64,000 nt of DNA from Alopecurus myosuroides. Its lineage: Eukaryota > Streptophyta > Magnoliopsida > Poales > Poaceae. Within the stretch, counting starts at the first letter, position 1. Each line of letters starts with the position of its first letter. The notes under the pieces are model-generated. The model saw nothing but the letters and a program-made list of their open reading frames with translations, had not been told where the DNA came from and searched no databases. The position numbers were made by a program, and so were the translations under genes. The stretch spans positions 237,687,551-237,751,550 of the forward strand of contig CM054058.1 in NCBI GenBank assembly GCA_028641055.1, in the 5' to 3' direction. Shown here in pieces: positions 36,572-46,866 of this stretch.

Positions 36572-37234
36572 GGGTGTGTACCCCTGCTTAAGTACTTACC
36601 AGGTGCACATATGCACCTGTTTAACTCTAATTGTAGTGGGATGTAAACTTAAACCTGTAGCTTTTGTGCTAGTGGTGTCTACCATTGGCCTAAGTACTTA
36701 TATAGTTGCTTGTTAATCAACTTGTCTCGTTGTTTTTGTTGTGCTCTGTTCTTTAGTTTGTTGTTTTCAGTTGTGCTCCGTTCTTCAGTTTGCTGGTAAG
36801 CTCACCAAAATTAAAAGTGGTGAGTGCAATCTGTGGCCAGTGCATCAGAGAAGCCAACCAAAAAAGGTGCTTTCGTTCCTACACACCCGAAATTGGAAAC
36901 TGCAGTATACCAAACGAACTGGTTGCCATGGCCGTACAGGCGACATGGTGGCTGGTGTTGGACATTAGATGGGGTGGTACGACATGGCCGCAACCGCACC
37001 ACGACTCGGAGGAGGAGCGTGTTTGCCTGAGTGAGACCTCTTGCCAGGCCGACGGCGGCAGCATCCGTGAGCGTCGTATCCTTCGTTAAGGAATCGTCGT
37101 GGTTATCCTCCATCCTCTGTGTTGCTCCGAGGGAAAACATCCATCCTTTTGACCAGGCGGTGGCGGCACTCTGGCGTCGTTCTCTTCTAGAAGGAGCCAT
37201 CCTGGAGTACCTTTGTATCTTTCCTTGGGTGCAC
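36572..37234 (+). repeat. Deletion derivative of the repeat at 43861-45376 (right copy)
   Basis: Identical to 16593-17255, with the same two internal deletions relative to 43861-45376. Confidence 0.7.
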
Positions 37235-37677
37235 ATAACATTCAACAATCATCGGATCCCAGCAATCATCGGATCCCAGCAAACACAACATGTAGCATTA
37301 CAATAAGATGATCTCGATTAGGTAGGGCAGCTCACGAGATCTAAACATGAGTCATAAAGAGGAGAGAACAACCATCTCCCTACTGCTATGGACCCGTAGT
37401 CCTGGGATGAACTACTCACGCATCACTTCGGAGGAGGGCATGGTGGTGTAGACCCCTCCAGTGAAAATTTCCCCTCCCGGCAGGGTGCCGGGGAGAACTC
37501 CGGAACCCTCCCAAACTCGGGTTGACGATGATGGCGGCCTCGGGTGTTTTTCATGGAAAAGTGGTCTCTTTTCAGTGTCTACGCCTCGCGGGGGTGGGGG
37601 GGATAAATAGACGAAAGGGCGATGGCCGTGGGCGCCCGAGGGGCCCACACCACCCCATGGCGCGGCTAGGGGCGTGC
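37235..37677 (-). mobile_element. Inverted LTR fragment, Athila-like family (right copy)
   Basis: Identical to 17256-17698. It sits directly against the 5' end of the full plus-strand LTR at 37678. Confidence 0.75.
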
Positions 37678-39270
37678 TGATACGTCATAAACGTATCCTT
37701 AATTTCGATTCCATGTTGTTTTCATGCTATTTCCTACATGTTTACTACACACTTTATGTCATTTTTACCTATTTCCGGGACTAACCTATTGACAAGATGC
37801 CACAGAGCCAGTTCCCTGTTTTCTGTTGTTTTTAGTTTCAGAATAGTTGTTCTGGAAATATTCTCGGAATTGGAAAATTCAAAGCCCGGAAGTCATAGAA
37901 TTCCCGAAGGTTCCACGGAGTCCCGAAGAGGCCCGGAGAGGGGCCACAGGGGGGCCACACCATAGGCCCCCGCCCCCGTCCGCGCCTGGGGGTGGCGTGG
38001 GCCCCTTGGGCATCCACCGCCATCGCCCTTTCCTATATAATCCCCCCGATGCGTGAAACCTAAAAATATACCACTTTTTCCCGAGAAACACCCGGGGCCG
38101 CCGTTATCGTCATCCCAAGATCGGGAGGGTTCTGGAGCTCTCCCCGGCACCCTGCCGGGAGGGAATTTCATCACCGGAGGGGTCTACACCACCATGCCCT
38201 CCTCCGAAGTGATGCGTGAGTAGTTCATCCCTGGACTACGGGTCCATAGCAGTAGCTAGATGGTTGTCTCCTCCACTTTATGCCTAATGTTTAGATCTCG
38301 TGAGCTGTCTCACATGATCGAGATCATCTTATTGTAATGCTACATGTTGTGTGTGCTAGGATCTGATGAATGTTGAATGCTATGTCTTCTGATTATCAAT
38401 CTATCATGTTATCTTCATGCATATGTTATTTATGATCTTGCATGATCTCCGTTATTAGTAGATGCTCTGGCCAAGTAGATGCTAGTAACTCCAAGAGGGA
38501 GTATTTATGCTCGATAGTGGGTTCATGCCTCCTTTGCATCTGTGCCCGAGTAACAGAAACGTGACGGATGGAGGATGTGTTGTTGCCATTAGGGAGAAAA
38601 CAACAATGTTTACTTCGTATACATAGTTTACATTACACGCTTTTCTTACTGCGATTATCTGTTGGTTGCAACTTAATACCCAACGTTTGTTCGGATGATA
38701 TTCGGAGGGTGGGTTATTAGTCATAGATGCAGTTGGATAACGGTCTATGTATCTTGTAGTGCTGCCCGCATTAATCACATAATAATATTTATGTCTTGCA
38801 TATGCACTACGGTGCAACTTTCATTTCTGTCAATTCCCCAACTGTAATTTGTTCACCACACATGTTATTTATCTTCTATGGAGAGACACCACTAGTGAAC
38901 TATGGACTCCGATCCATTTTCTCATACTGATAATACACACACTGTTTCCACACTGCTGCTACTATTTTCATATTGTTCTCATATTGTTTTCCACACCATA
39001 CGTTTAACCTCTTTGTGTTCAGCAAAACCGGTGAGATTGACAACCTCATTGCTTCGTTGGGGCAAAGTGATTTGATTGTGTTGTGTAGGTTCCACGTTGC
39101 TGCTGAACCGGTAATGCGCCCTGCCATCTCAGCTGCATCAACCTTCGAAAGTTTCTTCTTTCTCCTACTGGTCAATTCAACCCTGGTTTCTTTCTGAGGG
39201 AAACTTTCTACTGTGCTCTTCATACCTTCCTCTTGGGGCCTCCCAACTAACGTGTGTTACACGCGCATCA
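37678..39270 (+). mobile_element. Complete 1.59 kb LTR, Athila-like Ty3-gypsy
   Basis: Begins TGATAC and ends ...gcgcatca, with a promoter-like 'cctatataat' near 38032. The 3' end is followed after 11 bases by a primer binding site. Related LTRs in the window are inverted: 42375-43199, 55977-57606 and 60940-62545, all clearly diverged in sequence. The family name is not certain from sequence alone. Confidence 0.8.
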
Positions 39271-39281
39271 AGCATAATTTC

Positions 39282-39299
39282 TGGCGCCGTTGCCGGGGA
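39282..39299 (+). other. Retrotransposon primer binding site, tRNA-Asp type
   Basis: TGGCGCCGTTGCCGGGGA is complementary to the 3' end of plant tRNA-Asp including the CCA. Athila-group elements are known to use this primer. Its position just downstream of the LTR fixes the LTR orientation as plus. Confidence 0.8.
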
Positions 39300-42298
39300 G
39301 GAAGAGAATTTCTGCAAGGGGAGTATCTCACCTCTAATCATTTTGACTTTGTTATTGTTTTTCTTTTTCACTTGATTTATCATGCTTGCTAGCAATGCCT
39401 GGTGTCTTTGAAACTATATCTTATTGGCAAGGTGGGTTCACGGATGAACAACAAAAATATTATAAGGAAAACCGCTTGTCACAAAAAGGCATATACTTAT
39501 GGGAGCAAATTAATAAATTGCATGACTATGCTAAAAACTTGTGCTCTACTTATAATGTTACTTATTGCTTTGATAAATCTTGTTGCTGTAGGCGGTGTAA
39601 ACACCTCCCTTTTCAATGTGAGTACAATGATGATGTTACCATATCTTTTTATGTTAAGGGAAATTATGACTTTGATGACGTGGAACACATTAAGGAATTT
39701 ATTACTTGGAAGGGTGCATTCGAATTTGCCTATTTGCTTGAAAATATTGATGATGCACCTTATAAATATGAGATTTGTGATATACTTGAATATTTATTTG
39801 ATAATTACAAGGATTGTAATTACTACATACTTAAATATCTTAATCAATTCTCTCCCCCAAAGGGAGAGACTAATGCCTCGCAGGATCCTATGGAAAAAGA
39901 AATTGCTGAATCTGGAAGCTCATTGGATGAAAAAGAGGAGGAGAGTGATGATCAAGAGGAGCAAGAATGGAGCTACCCATGTCTACCTCCCAACGAGAGT
40001 AACTCTTTAACTCATAATTGTGATGATCCTATTGATTCTTTTGAAATATCCCTTTTTGATGAAATTTATACTTGCTATACTTGTGGCCTTGATACTACTA
40101 TGAATGAAACTTGTGAGAATGATATTATACTGTCATTTATGATAATTATCTATTTATTCCAACTATTGATATGCATGATAATGAGGAAGTTTGTTTAGGA
40201 AATTTATATGATAATGCTCTTGATGATGGTCCTATGTTACTTGATGTTATAAATCATAATGCTACTAAAAATGGGATTGCTATTAGTAGTCCCATACATT
40301 TTATGAGTGATCAATCATCTCGTTTTGATATTGCTAAAAGTGGGGAAAAAGGAGCTGATTTTAAATTTTGATCCCACTGTTTTGGAGCTTGATATGAATT
40401 GTGTGCTTTTAGACCATGACAAACATGCTTTATGTGATAATTATGTTGTTGAGTTTGTTCATGATGCTACTAAAAATTATTATGAGAGAGGAAAATATGT
40501 TTGTATGAATTTTCATGTTGCTAAAACACCTCTCTTTTTTGTTGAAAGTTTTGAAATTGCTCTTGTTCTACCTTCCCATAATTTCTAGTTTCAGCTTTTT
40601 TAATTTATTTCTTTACAAGATTCCTATGCATAGGAAGTGGGTTAGACTTAATTTGTTTTATACTTCCTTATTGATGCTCTATTTTTCCTAATTCATATTT
40701 CTTATGTGAGCATCTTCTTCACTTGAAAACACGTGAATCCACTTTTCTAGGCCTAGCTAAAAGGCGTTAAAGAAAAGAACTTCTTGGGAGATAACCCATG
40801 GTTTTATTTTTGCTTTGTTTTTCTCCGTTTTCTTTCAGTCAAGGGGTTTTATTCTTCTGTAGAAACTCCTTTGTATATTTATTTTCATGTTGTAGTTGTG
40901 CCAAGTAAAGTTTTTGACGAGAGTTGGAGTTGGTTTTGGGTTTCTGCGCAGGAAACAGATTTCTGCTGTCCACCGTAAAAAGTCGTGAAAAATCCAGAAA
41001 ATCAGAATGACCTGAAACTTTTTTTTATTATTACTTAGATTAAATAGAAACTTTTTTGTTCTTTACGTTTTTCGATCTGAGCAACTTAAGTGCCCCCAAA
41101 AAATTCGTCCTTACAGATTGTTCTGGTTTTGGCAGATTCTGCCATTTTTCTTTCATTTGCTCTTTTACGATGTCAAGTGGAATTCTTTGCTTCACAAAAC
41201 ATCAGTGGCTGTAGCTAATGTTTAAAAGAATCGATAGCACTTGTTCCCATATAGAACCCATGGATTTTTTTTATTGTTGCACTAACCTCTAATGCGAACT
41301 ACTCTTTGAGTGCGGCGTGAAGGAAGTTTTCAAGGGTCAAGAGAGGAGGGTGATATAATGTGATCAAGAAGAGTGCAAGGTCAAAGCTTAGGATGCCCCC
41401 GTGGTTCATCCCAACAAATTCTAAGAAGACTCAAGCATCTAAGATTGGGTATGCCCAAGGCATCCCTTCTTCATCAACAATTTATCAGGTTACTTCTAGT
41501 GAAACTATATTTTTATTTGGTCACATCATATGAAATTTACTTAGAGCGCCTTTTATTTTTATCTTATTTTCCTTTGTTTTCTTTTGTTTTTCTTGCTGCA
41601 ATAATATTATTGGAACCTAGCATTCTTGTTTGGTAGAGATAAACGCTCCGCCTTTTCATATGAATACTCGTTATGCTCGTATTCTTAGTTTTTCCTCTAA
41701 CCGCTGCAAAATTTCTTTTAGCTCCTGTTTTTCATGCATCTCTCGGAGCATTAGTTTTAGTAGAGTTGTCTTAGTACTCTCTTGTTTCATTTCTGTATCT
41801 CTTGGAGATTTTTTGTTTAGTATAAAATATTTGGTGTTGGAAAGCAGTAGTATAGTTTTCGTGCTTATAAAAATGCAAATAGAAGCTTGTATAGACTGTG
41901 GCTAGACTTTTTCATATCATGCTAGATGTTATTTTAATTCTAAGCCTAGTGGTTATTTTTGTAGCATGACTTGTCTCAAATAGCTGAGAGTGTTTAATGT
42001 GTCATTGAAAGAATCATGAGTTGTTGTTGTTGTCATATTGAAGCATAAATTTGTGGTGTTCTATTTTGAATGTTTTATTTAATTGACTTGGCGCATGCTT
42101 ACACCATGTTTATTACTACAAACTAGTCACTTATAGCCTCTATGATCATTTAGTTTTTGAACTGATAGTATCACTTATACTTTGATTAATGATGTTTTTG
42201 TCGGTATGCATGATTATGGCCATTATTGCTCTCTTGATTTGTCGCTCTCAGTCTTTTGCTAGCCTCCACCTGTACTGAGTATGAGCTCTACTCGTGCA
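39300..42298 (+). mobile_element. Internal domain of a probably non-autonomous LTR element
   Basis: Holds a decayed frame near its 5' end (39386-40588) and then about 1.7 kb of AT-rich sequence with a 'cttgggagataaccc' motif (about 40784) and a 'gggtatgcccaaggcatcc' motif (about 41448) that recur in Triticeae elements of this type. No protease, reverse transcriptase or integrase motif is present. No matching plus-strand 3' LTR follows; the domain stops near 42298 and meets inverted LTR sequence. Confidence 0.65.
39386..40588 (+). pseudogene. Retrotransposon-encoded acidic protein, frameshifted
   Basis: A frame from 39386 (a second Met at 39395) runs about 270 codons, then continues in other frames from about 40171 and 40307, so at least two frameshifts break it. 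The protein has a Cys-rich patch (KSCCCRRCKHLPFQC), a strongly acidic middle, and repeated Asp/Asn-rich segments such as DDPIDSFEISLFDEI. Similar frames occur in non-autonomous Triticeae LTR elements; I know of no established function. No catalytic polyprotein motif is visible. Confidence 0.5.
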
Positions 42299-42349
42299 TA
42301 TGATGGCGTATAGTTGACGGGAGACTTTTTGCTGATGATGACTTCGAAA

Positions 42350-42367
42350 TCCCCGGCAACGGCGCCA
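42350..42367 (-). other. Inverted tRNA-Asp primer binding site
   Basis: Exact reverse complement of the 18-bp site at 39282-39299, seven bases from the start of the inverted LTR at 42375. It marks a second, minus-strand element end facing the first. Confidence 0.8.
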
Positions 42368-42374
42368 GAAAGCT

Positions 42375-43199
42375 TGATGGGAGCTGACGTTGGTAAACCC
42401 CAAGAGGAAGGTTGTGAAGAGTGCAGCGGCAAGTTTTCCCTCGGAAAAGAAACCAAGGTTGAATTGACCAGTAGGAGGATAAGAAATCTCTGAAGGTTGA
42501 TGCAGCTGAGATGGCAGGGAGCACTACCGGTTCAGCAGCAATGTGGAACCTAGACGACACGATCAATCACTTTGCCCCAACGAAGTAGTGAGGTTGTCAA
42601 TATCACCGGTTTTGCTGTACACAAAGAGGTTAAACCTATGGTGTGGAAAACTATATGAGAACAATATGAAAACAGTAGCGGAAGTGTAAAAACACTAGAA
42701 GCAGTGTGTGTAGTATCAGTATGAGAAAATGGACCGGGGTCCACAGTTCACTAGAGGTGTCTCTCCATAAAAGATAGCTAACATGCGTGGTAAACAAATT
42801 ACAGCTGGGCAATTGACGAATAAAGAACATGCATGACATAAATATTACTATGAGATTCATGCGGGCATTACAACAAAATACATAGATCGTCATCCAACTG
42901 CATCTATGACTAATAATCCACCCTTCGAATATCATCCGAACAAAAGTTGGGTATTAAGTTGCAAGGAACGGATAATTGCAGTAAGCAAAGTGTGTAATGT
43001 AAACAATGTAAACGAAGTAAACATCGTTGTTTTGTCCCTAATGGCAACAACACGTCCTCCATCCGTCATGTTTCTGTCACTCGAGCACAGATGCAAAGGA
43101 GGCATGAACCCACTATCGAGCATAAATACTCCCTCTTGGAGTCACTAGCATCTACTTGGCCAGAGCATCTACTAACAACGAAGACACATGCAAGATCAG
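42375..43199 (-). mobile_element. Inverted truncated LTR (3' half)
   Basis: Reverse complement of the 3' half of the LTR family at 37678-39270, clearly diverged from it. It runs from the LTR 3' terminus (tgatggg) to about 'gcaagatca' and is then replaced by unrelated sequence. The preceding bases 42301-42320 also resemble an LTR terminus (compare 60940), so this end is itself rearranged. Confidence 0.7.
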
Positions 43200-43860
43200 T
43201 TGCATCCTCACAGACCTGGGACAAGCTATGCATCTTTCAGGGAGAGCCCCCCTGAGCATCTCAGGGATTGCATCTTCCACAACGAGGCACAGGTCCATAG
43301 CAAGCTGCTTGTCCCGGTGTTGGTCTTCGCGATTAAGGATAAGGCGCTCAACAGGGTGAAGCCTCACGTTGGGTGCAAACCGAGGGTGGGAAAGGAGGCA
43401 ATGGAGCCATGGCCCTAGCGCTTCAGCGTGGATGTCACATTCGTGGAGTCGCACGCCTTGATCATCCCTCGGGCCATCACCCCCTCCTCGTGAACAAGCT
43501 CAAGCTGAAGAAATACAAGAATAGCCGAGACAAGAATGATGAGACCGAGCCAAAGATTTGCATCCCCATTCGCACCACCAAATGTTGTGACTTCTACGTC
43601 CAGCTGAGGTGGTACGATGATCGCCTCGTCATCTTCTAGGGCTAGGAGGCTTTCGTCAAGCCCATCAACATGGAGACCAGCGATCTCCTCATCCCAAAGT
43701 TTGCGGTGAGGGGTTCAAGGTGAAGCTCTTCAAGTTCAAGACCTCCACCGAGCAGGTCTTCTTCTCCGACGTCCACCAGCGCAACTGATGTTCTTGAGGA
43801 TGAATATGAAGTATGGTTTGTAGGGCAGTATTTGGATGCCCCTACTGCTTTTGTTGCCAG
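43200..43860 (+). pseudogene. Unidentified gene-fragment-like region
   Basis: A GC-rich, codon-like stretch with interrupted frames. On the plus strand, 43373-43639 encodes a Lys-rich segment followed by TTKCCDFYVQLRWYDDRLVIF, after which the theme continues through a stop and frameshift to about 43788. On the minus strand a 100-residue frame (43152-43454) overlaps it. I do not recognise the protein. It may be a captured host gene fragment preceding the repeat at 43861. Confidence 0.3.
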
Positions 43861-45376
43861 GGGTGTGTACCCCCGCTTAAGTACTTACCAGGTGCACGGA
43901 TGCACCTGTTTAACTCTAATCGTAGTGGGATGTAAACTTAAACCCGTAGCTTCTGTGCTAGTGGTGTCTACCATTGGACTAAGTACTTATATAGTTGCTC
44001 GTTAATCAACTTGTCTTGTTGTTTATGTTGTGCTCTGTTCTTCAGTTTGTTGTTTTCAGTTGTGCTATGTTCTTCAGTTTGCTGGTAAGCTAACCAAATT
44101 TAAAAGTGGTGAGTGCAATATGTTGGCAGTGCATCAGAGAAGGCAACCAAACAAGGTGCTTTCGTTCCTACACACCCGAAATTGGAAACTGCAGTGTACC
44201 AAACGAACTGCTACTTCAAACCCCATTCTCTAATGCAGGCTACCAAACAACTAACAAAACACGCACGAGCTCGAATCTCTCAAGGCCAGGCCGACTTGAG
44301 CCAGTCCCCACGCAGCCTCAAATCGAATGCAGGCTACCAAACACGCCCTAGTAGCTGGCTCGCGATCACGGGGCATATGGATATGGATACTACTTGTTCG
44401 ATCACGTGATCAACGTCAACCGGAATTGGGTATTCATCGGTAAAACACATGGGGAGGAACCAACGGTACAAGCGTTCAAGTTTCCACATACCTACTCCTA
44501 GGTGAATGGGAACCGAATAGTCCAATCGAGAAAAACCCTAGCCGCTCCCGTAAATGACCGGGAGCCTCTACGCCGCCTTCATCTTCCAACCTCTCCCCAC
44601 CATTGTGCTGTAGCGCGGCGGCGGGGCCTATCAGGCCTCAGCTGGGCCCGATGGGCCCTTCTGCTACGTCTAGTCGGTGGACACCTTCGGCAATGGAGGT
44701 TGGCTAATCCCCACCAAATGGATGCAGTAAGGCCGGAGGTATGATCCAGGCAGGCCCCTAGATTGTTCTGTCGATGGCTGCTGGGTGCGAGCTAGGCGAG
44801 ATACACTTTTGTTGCCGAGCTGCTATCTGGATCTAAGCAAGGCGGGCTTGGATCTGTTGCCCTCCTTGTGTGCCCGATCTGTTGGTCCCAGGGTGGTGTC
44901 CCGGTGGCGATGTGGGCTTGAGTTTATGGATGCCAGGGTGGCGACCCTGGTGCTGGGAGCCATGATGCTCGTGGGTGCAGCTCATGGCTCTGGTGCGGAC
45001 TGGTTGGCATGGCCGTACATGCGGCATGGTGGCTGGTGTTGGACATTATATGGGGTGGTACGACATGGCCGCAACCGCACCATGACTCGGAGGAGGAGCG
45101 TGTTTGTCTGGGTGAGACCTCTTGCCAGGCCGACGGCGGCAGCGTCCATGGGCGCCGTATCCTTCATTAAGGAATCGTCGTGGTTATCCTCCATCCTCTG
45201 TGCTGCTCCGAGTGAAAACATCCATTCTTTTGACCAGGCGGTGGCAGCACTCTGGCGTCGTTCTCTTCTAGAAGGAGCCATCCTGGAGTCCATCAGTCAT
45301 CAAACGTGGCTTCGTCTCCTCGTGTTGAGGTGTCATGGTTGTTCTTTAGCACCTTTGTATCTTTCCTTGGGTGCAC
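43861..45376 (+). repeat. Longer form of the repeat seen at 16593 and 36572
   Basis: Shares its outer parts (43861-44210, 45003-45289 and 45351-45376) with 16593-17255. The part missing there (44211-45002) contains an 18-bp direct repeat (aatgcaggctaccaaaca at 44232-44249 and 44326-44343) like the termini of grass hAT-type MITEs, and a GC-rich block (44530-45000) like a non-LTR element 5' region. It is probably composite. Confidence 0.55.
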
Positions 45377-45607
45377 GTGTTATGATGTCGAGTTGTATGT
45401 TGGAGTATGGTTGTTGCTTTATGTAAAGATGGGAGAAAACCTATTTCGAGAGAGAATTGAATGGAACCAGGGATACAATGCAATTCTAGTATAAAATCAA
45501 GAATTCAAGTAAGAAATTATAAACCAGTTAATACTATATGTATTTATTGCTCATATAAATTATCTAAAATAAAAAAGGATTACATCAAAATTTTGATCGT
45601 AAGTAAT

Positions 45608-45745
45608 CACTACCACAAAAGCCGATTGCCGAGTGGTTTTGTAGCATGAATTCAACAAACAAGCGACTTTGCCAAAGGGTTTCCATAAAACACTCGGCAT
45701 ATTTATGGTTTGCAAGTTCTTTGGCAAATAAAAGACGTCAACGTC
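45608..45745 (+). mobile_element. CACTA transposon terminal fragment
   Basis: Begins CACTACCACAAAAGCC, contains the 37-bp tract shared with 16020 and 35999, and continues with 'ttgccaaagggtttcc', 'cactcggcatat' and 'ctttggcaaata', the tcggcaaa-type subterminal repeats common in grass CACTA elements. Only one end is visible. Confidence 0.5.
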
Positions 45746-45754
45746 CTGGACATG

Positions 45755-46030
45755 TGGTACATGTCAAACATATCTATGATTTTTAATTGTCTATATTTGT
45801 TTTATATCATTGTTACATGTTTTACTATGATTTTATAGCATTTATTGGAATAACCTATTAATCTAGTGCGCAGTGTCAGTTTCTATTTATTTTTGTCCGT
45901 GCATTACAGAAAAGAGTAAAAATTGAAAGTGCTTGAAAAATTCTGAAAAAAATCAATAAAATCAAACATGATGAAGAAATCTCGGAGCTAGAACGGAACC
46001 TCAAGGGGAGGGGGCTTACACATGTCGATA
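45755..46030 (+). mobile_element. LTR-retrotransposon fragment
   Basis: The run starting 'tgtcaaacatatctatg', through 'agtgcgcagtgtcagttt' and 'gcattacagaaaagag' to 'ctagaacggaacctcaagg', resembles the beginning of a common Triticeae gypsy LTR. It is truncated on the right and its family is not certain. Confidence 0.4.
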
Positions 46031-46256
46031 TTATTATGTAGACTCCGCGTTCGCTAAGATTTATTGAGTCTAATTAGATGATTGTATAAGATTTTATGAT
46101 ATATGAGTTGGGTTGTGTGTAAAGACAGTTTCATCCTCCCCCCCCCCCCGCCCCCACACCCACACACCCAAAGTAATTATTATGTGTCATGCATACCAAA
46201 ATCTGATGTGGCAATGCAATGACTCATTAAGGAAAACTTGATGGTAGACTCCTGTA
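46031..46256. other. No gene; cytosine-rich tract
   Basis: Contains a C-rich run at about 46137-46170 that passes into a cac repeat. Nothing else is recognised. Confidence 0.4.
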
Positions 46257-46502
46257 CTCCTTCCCCCTTTTTACTCAGCATATCAGGTTGGTTTATCTTA
46301 AGTTGAAATTTTGACCAAGTATATAGAAAAATATCAACATTCACAATACCAAATTAATATCATTCAGTCCATCAGGTAATATATTTTCATATTGTATCAA
46401 TTTAGTATTAAAAAATATTGATATTTTCTTATATATTTGATCAAACTTTAGAACGTTTGACTCATGAAAAACCTAATATGCTAAGTAAAATTGAAGGGTG
46501 CA
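46257..46502. mobile_element. Putative Stowaway-like MITE
   Basis: About 246 bp with imperfect inverted ends: the left arm (cccctttttactcagcatat, then aggtt) pairs with the right arm (aacctaatatgctaagtaaaatt). The interior is AT-rich with 'aaaaatat' blocks and has no coding capacity. A clear TA duplication is seen only on the left. Confidence 0.5.
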
Positions 46503-46866
46503 GCATCTATATAATGAAAATCACACCGTAGGGCTTCCACTACGGTATCGCAGTAAAAAAAAAATCGACAGGAGGGTATATGGATAGATTCAGAAAAACT
46601 AGTAGTGTAGAGTAGAAAAAAAAAAGCAACAATTTCTCTATACATTTCCCACCTGCCGAAGCTGGTTACTTAACCTATCTCTGGCTGCAACTGAAGCGTA
46701 TCCATCGATTGTCAGCGTCTAGGTTAGTAGAGGGTTGGCGAAAGGGTCAGTGCGAGGTGTGGTGCATGCATCCGACCGTGCCGTGCCATCCGATCGACGC
46801 ATCTCTGGCTTAGAATGCAAGCTCCACTGATCAATTACCGTTGCGCCGTATATGTGCAGACATCGA
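46503..46866. promoter_or_regulatory. Downstream flank of the E3 gene
   Basis: Lies 3' of the E3 stop codon on the minus strand, so it probably includes the gene's 3' untranslated region. It carries A-rich runs at about 46554-46563 and 46617-46625. No poly(A) signal can be singled out. Confidence 0.3.

Noticed and set aside
43861..45376. Novel protein gene with the 213-codon frame at 44785-45426
   Set aside because: The frame joins repeat segments that are missing or rearranged in the related copies, and no domain is visible.
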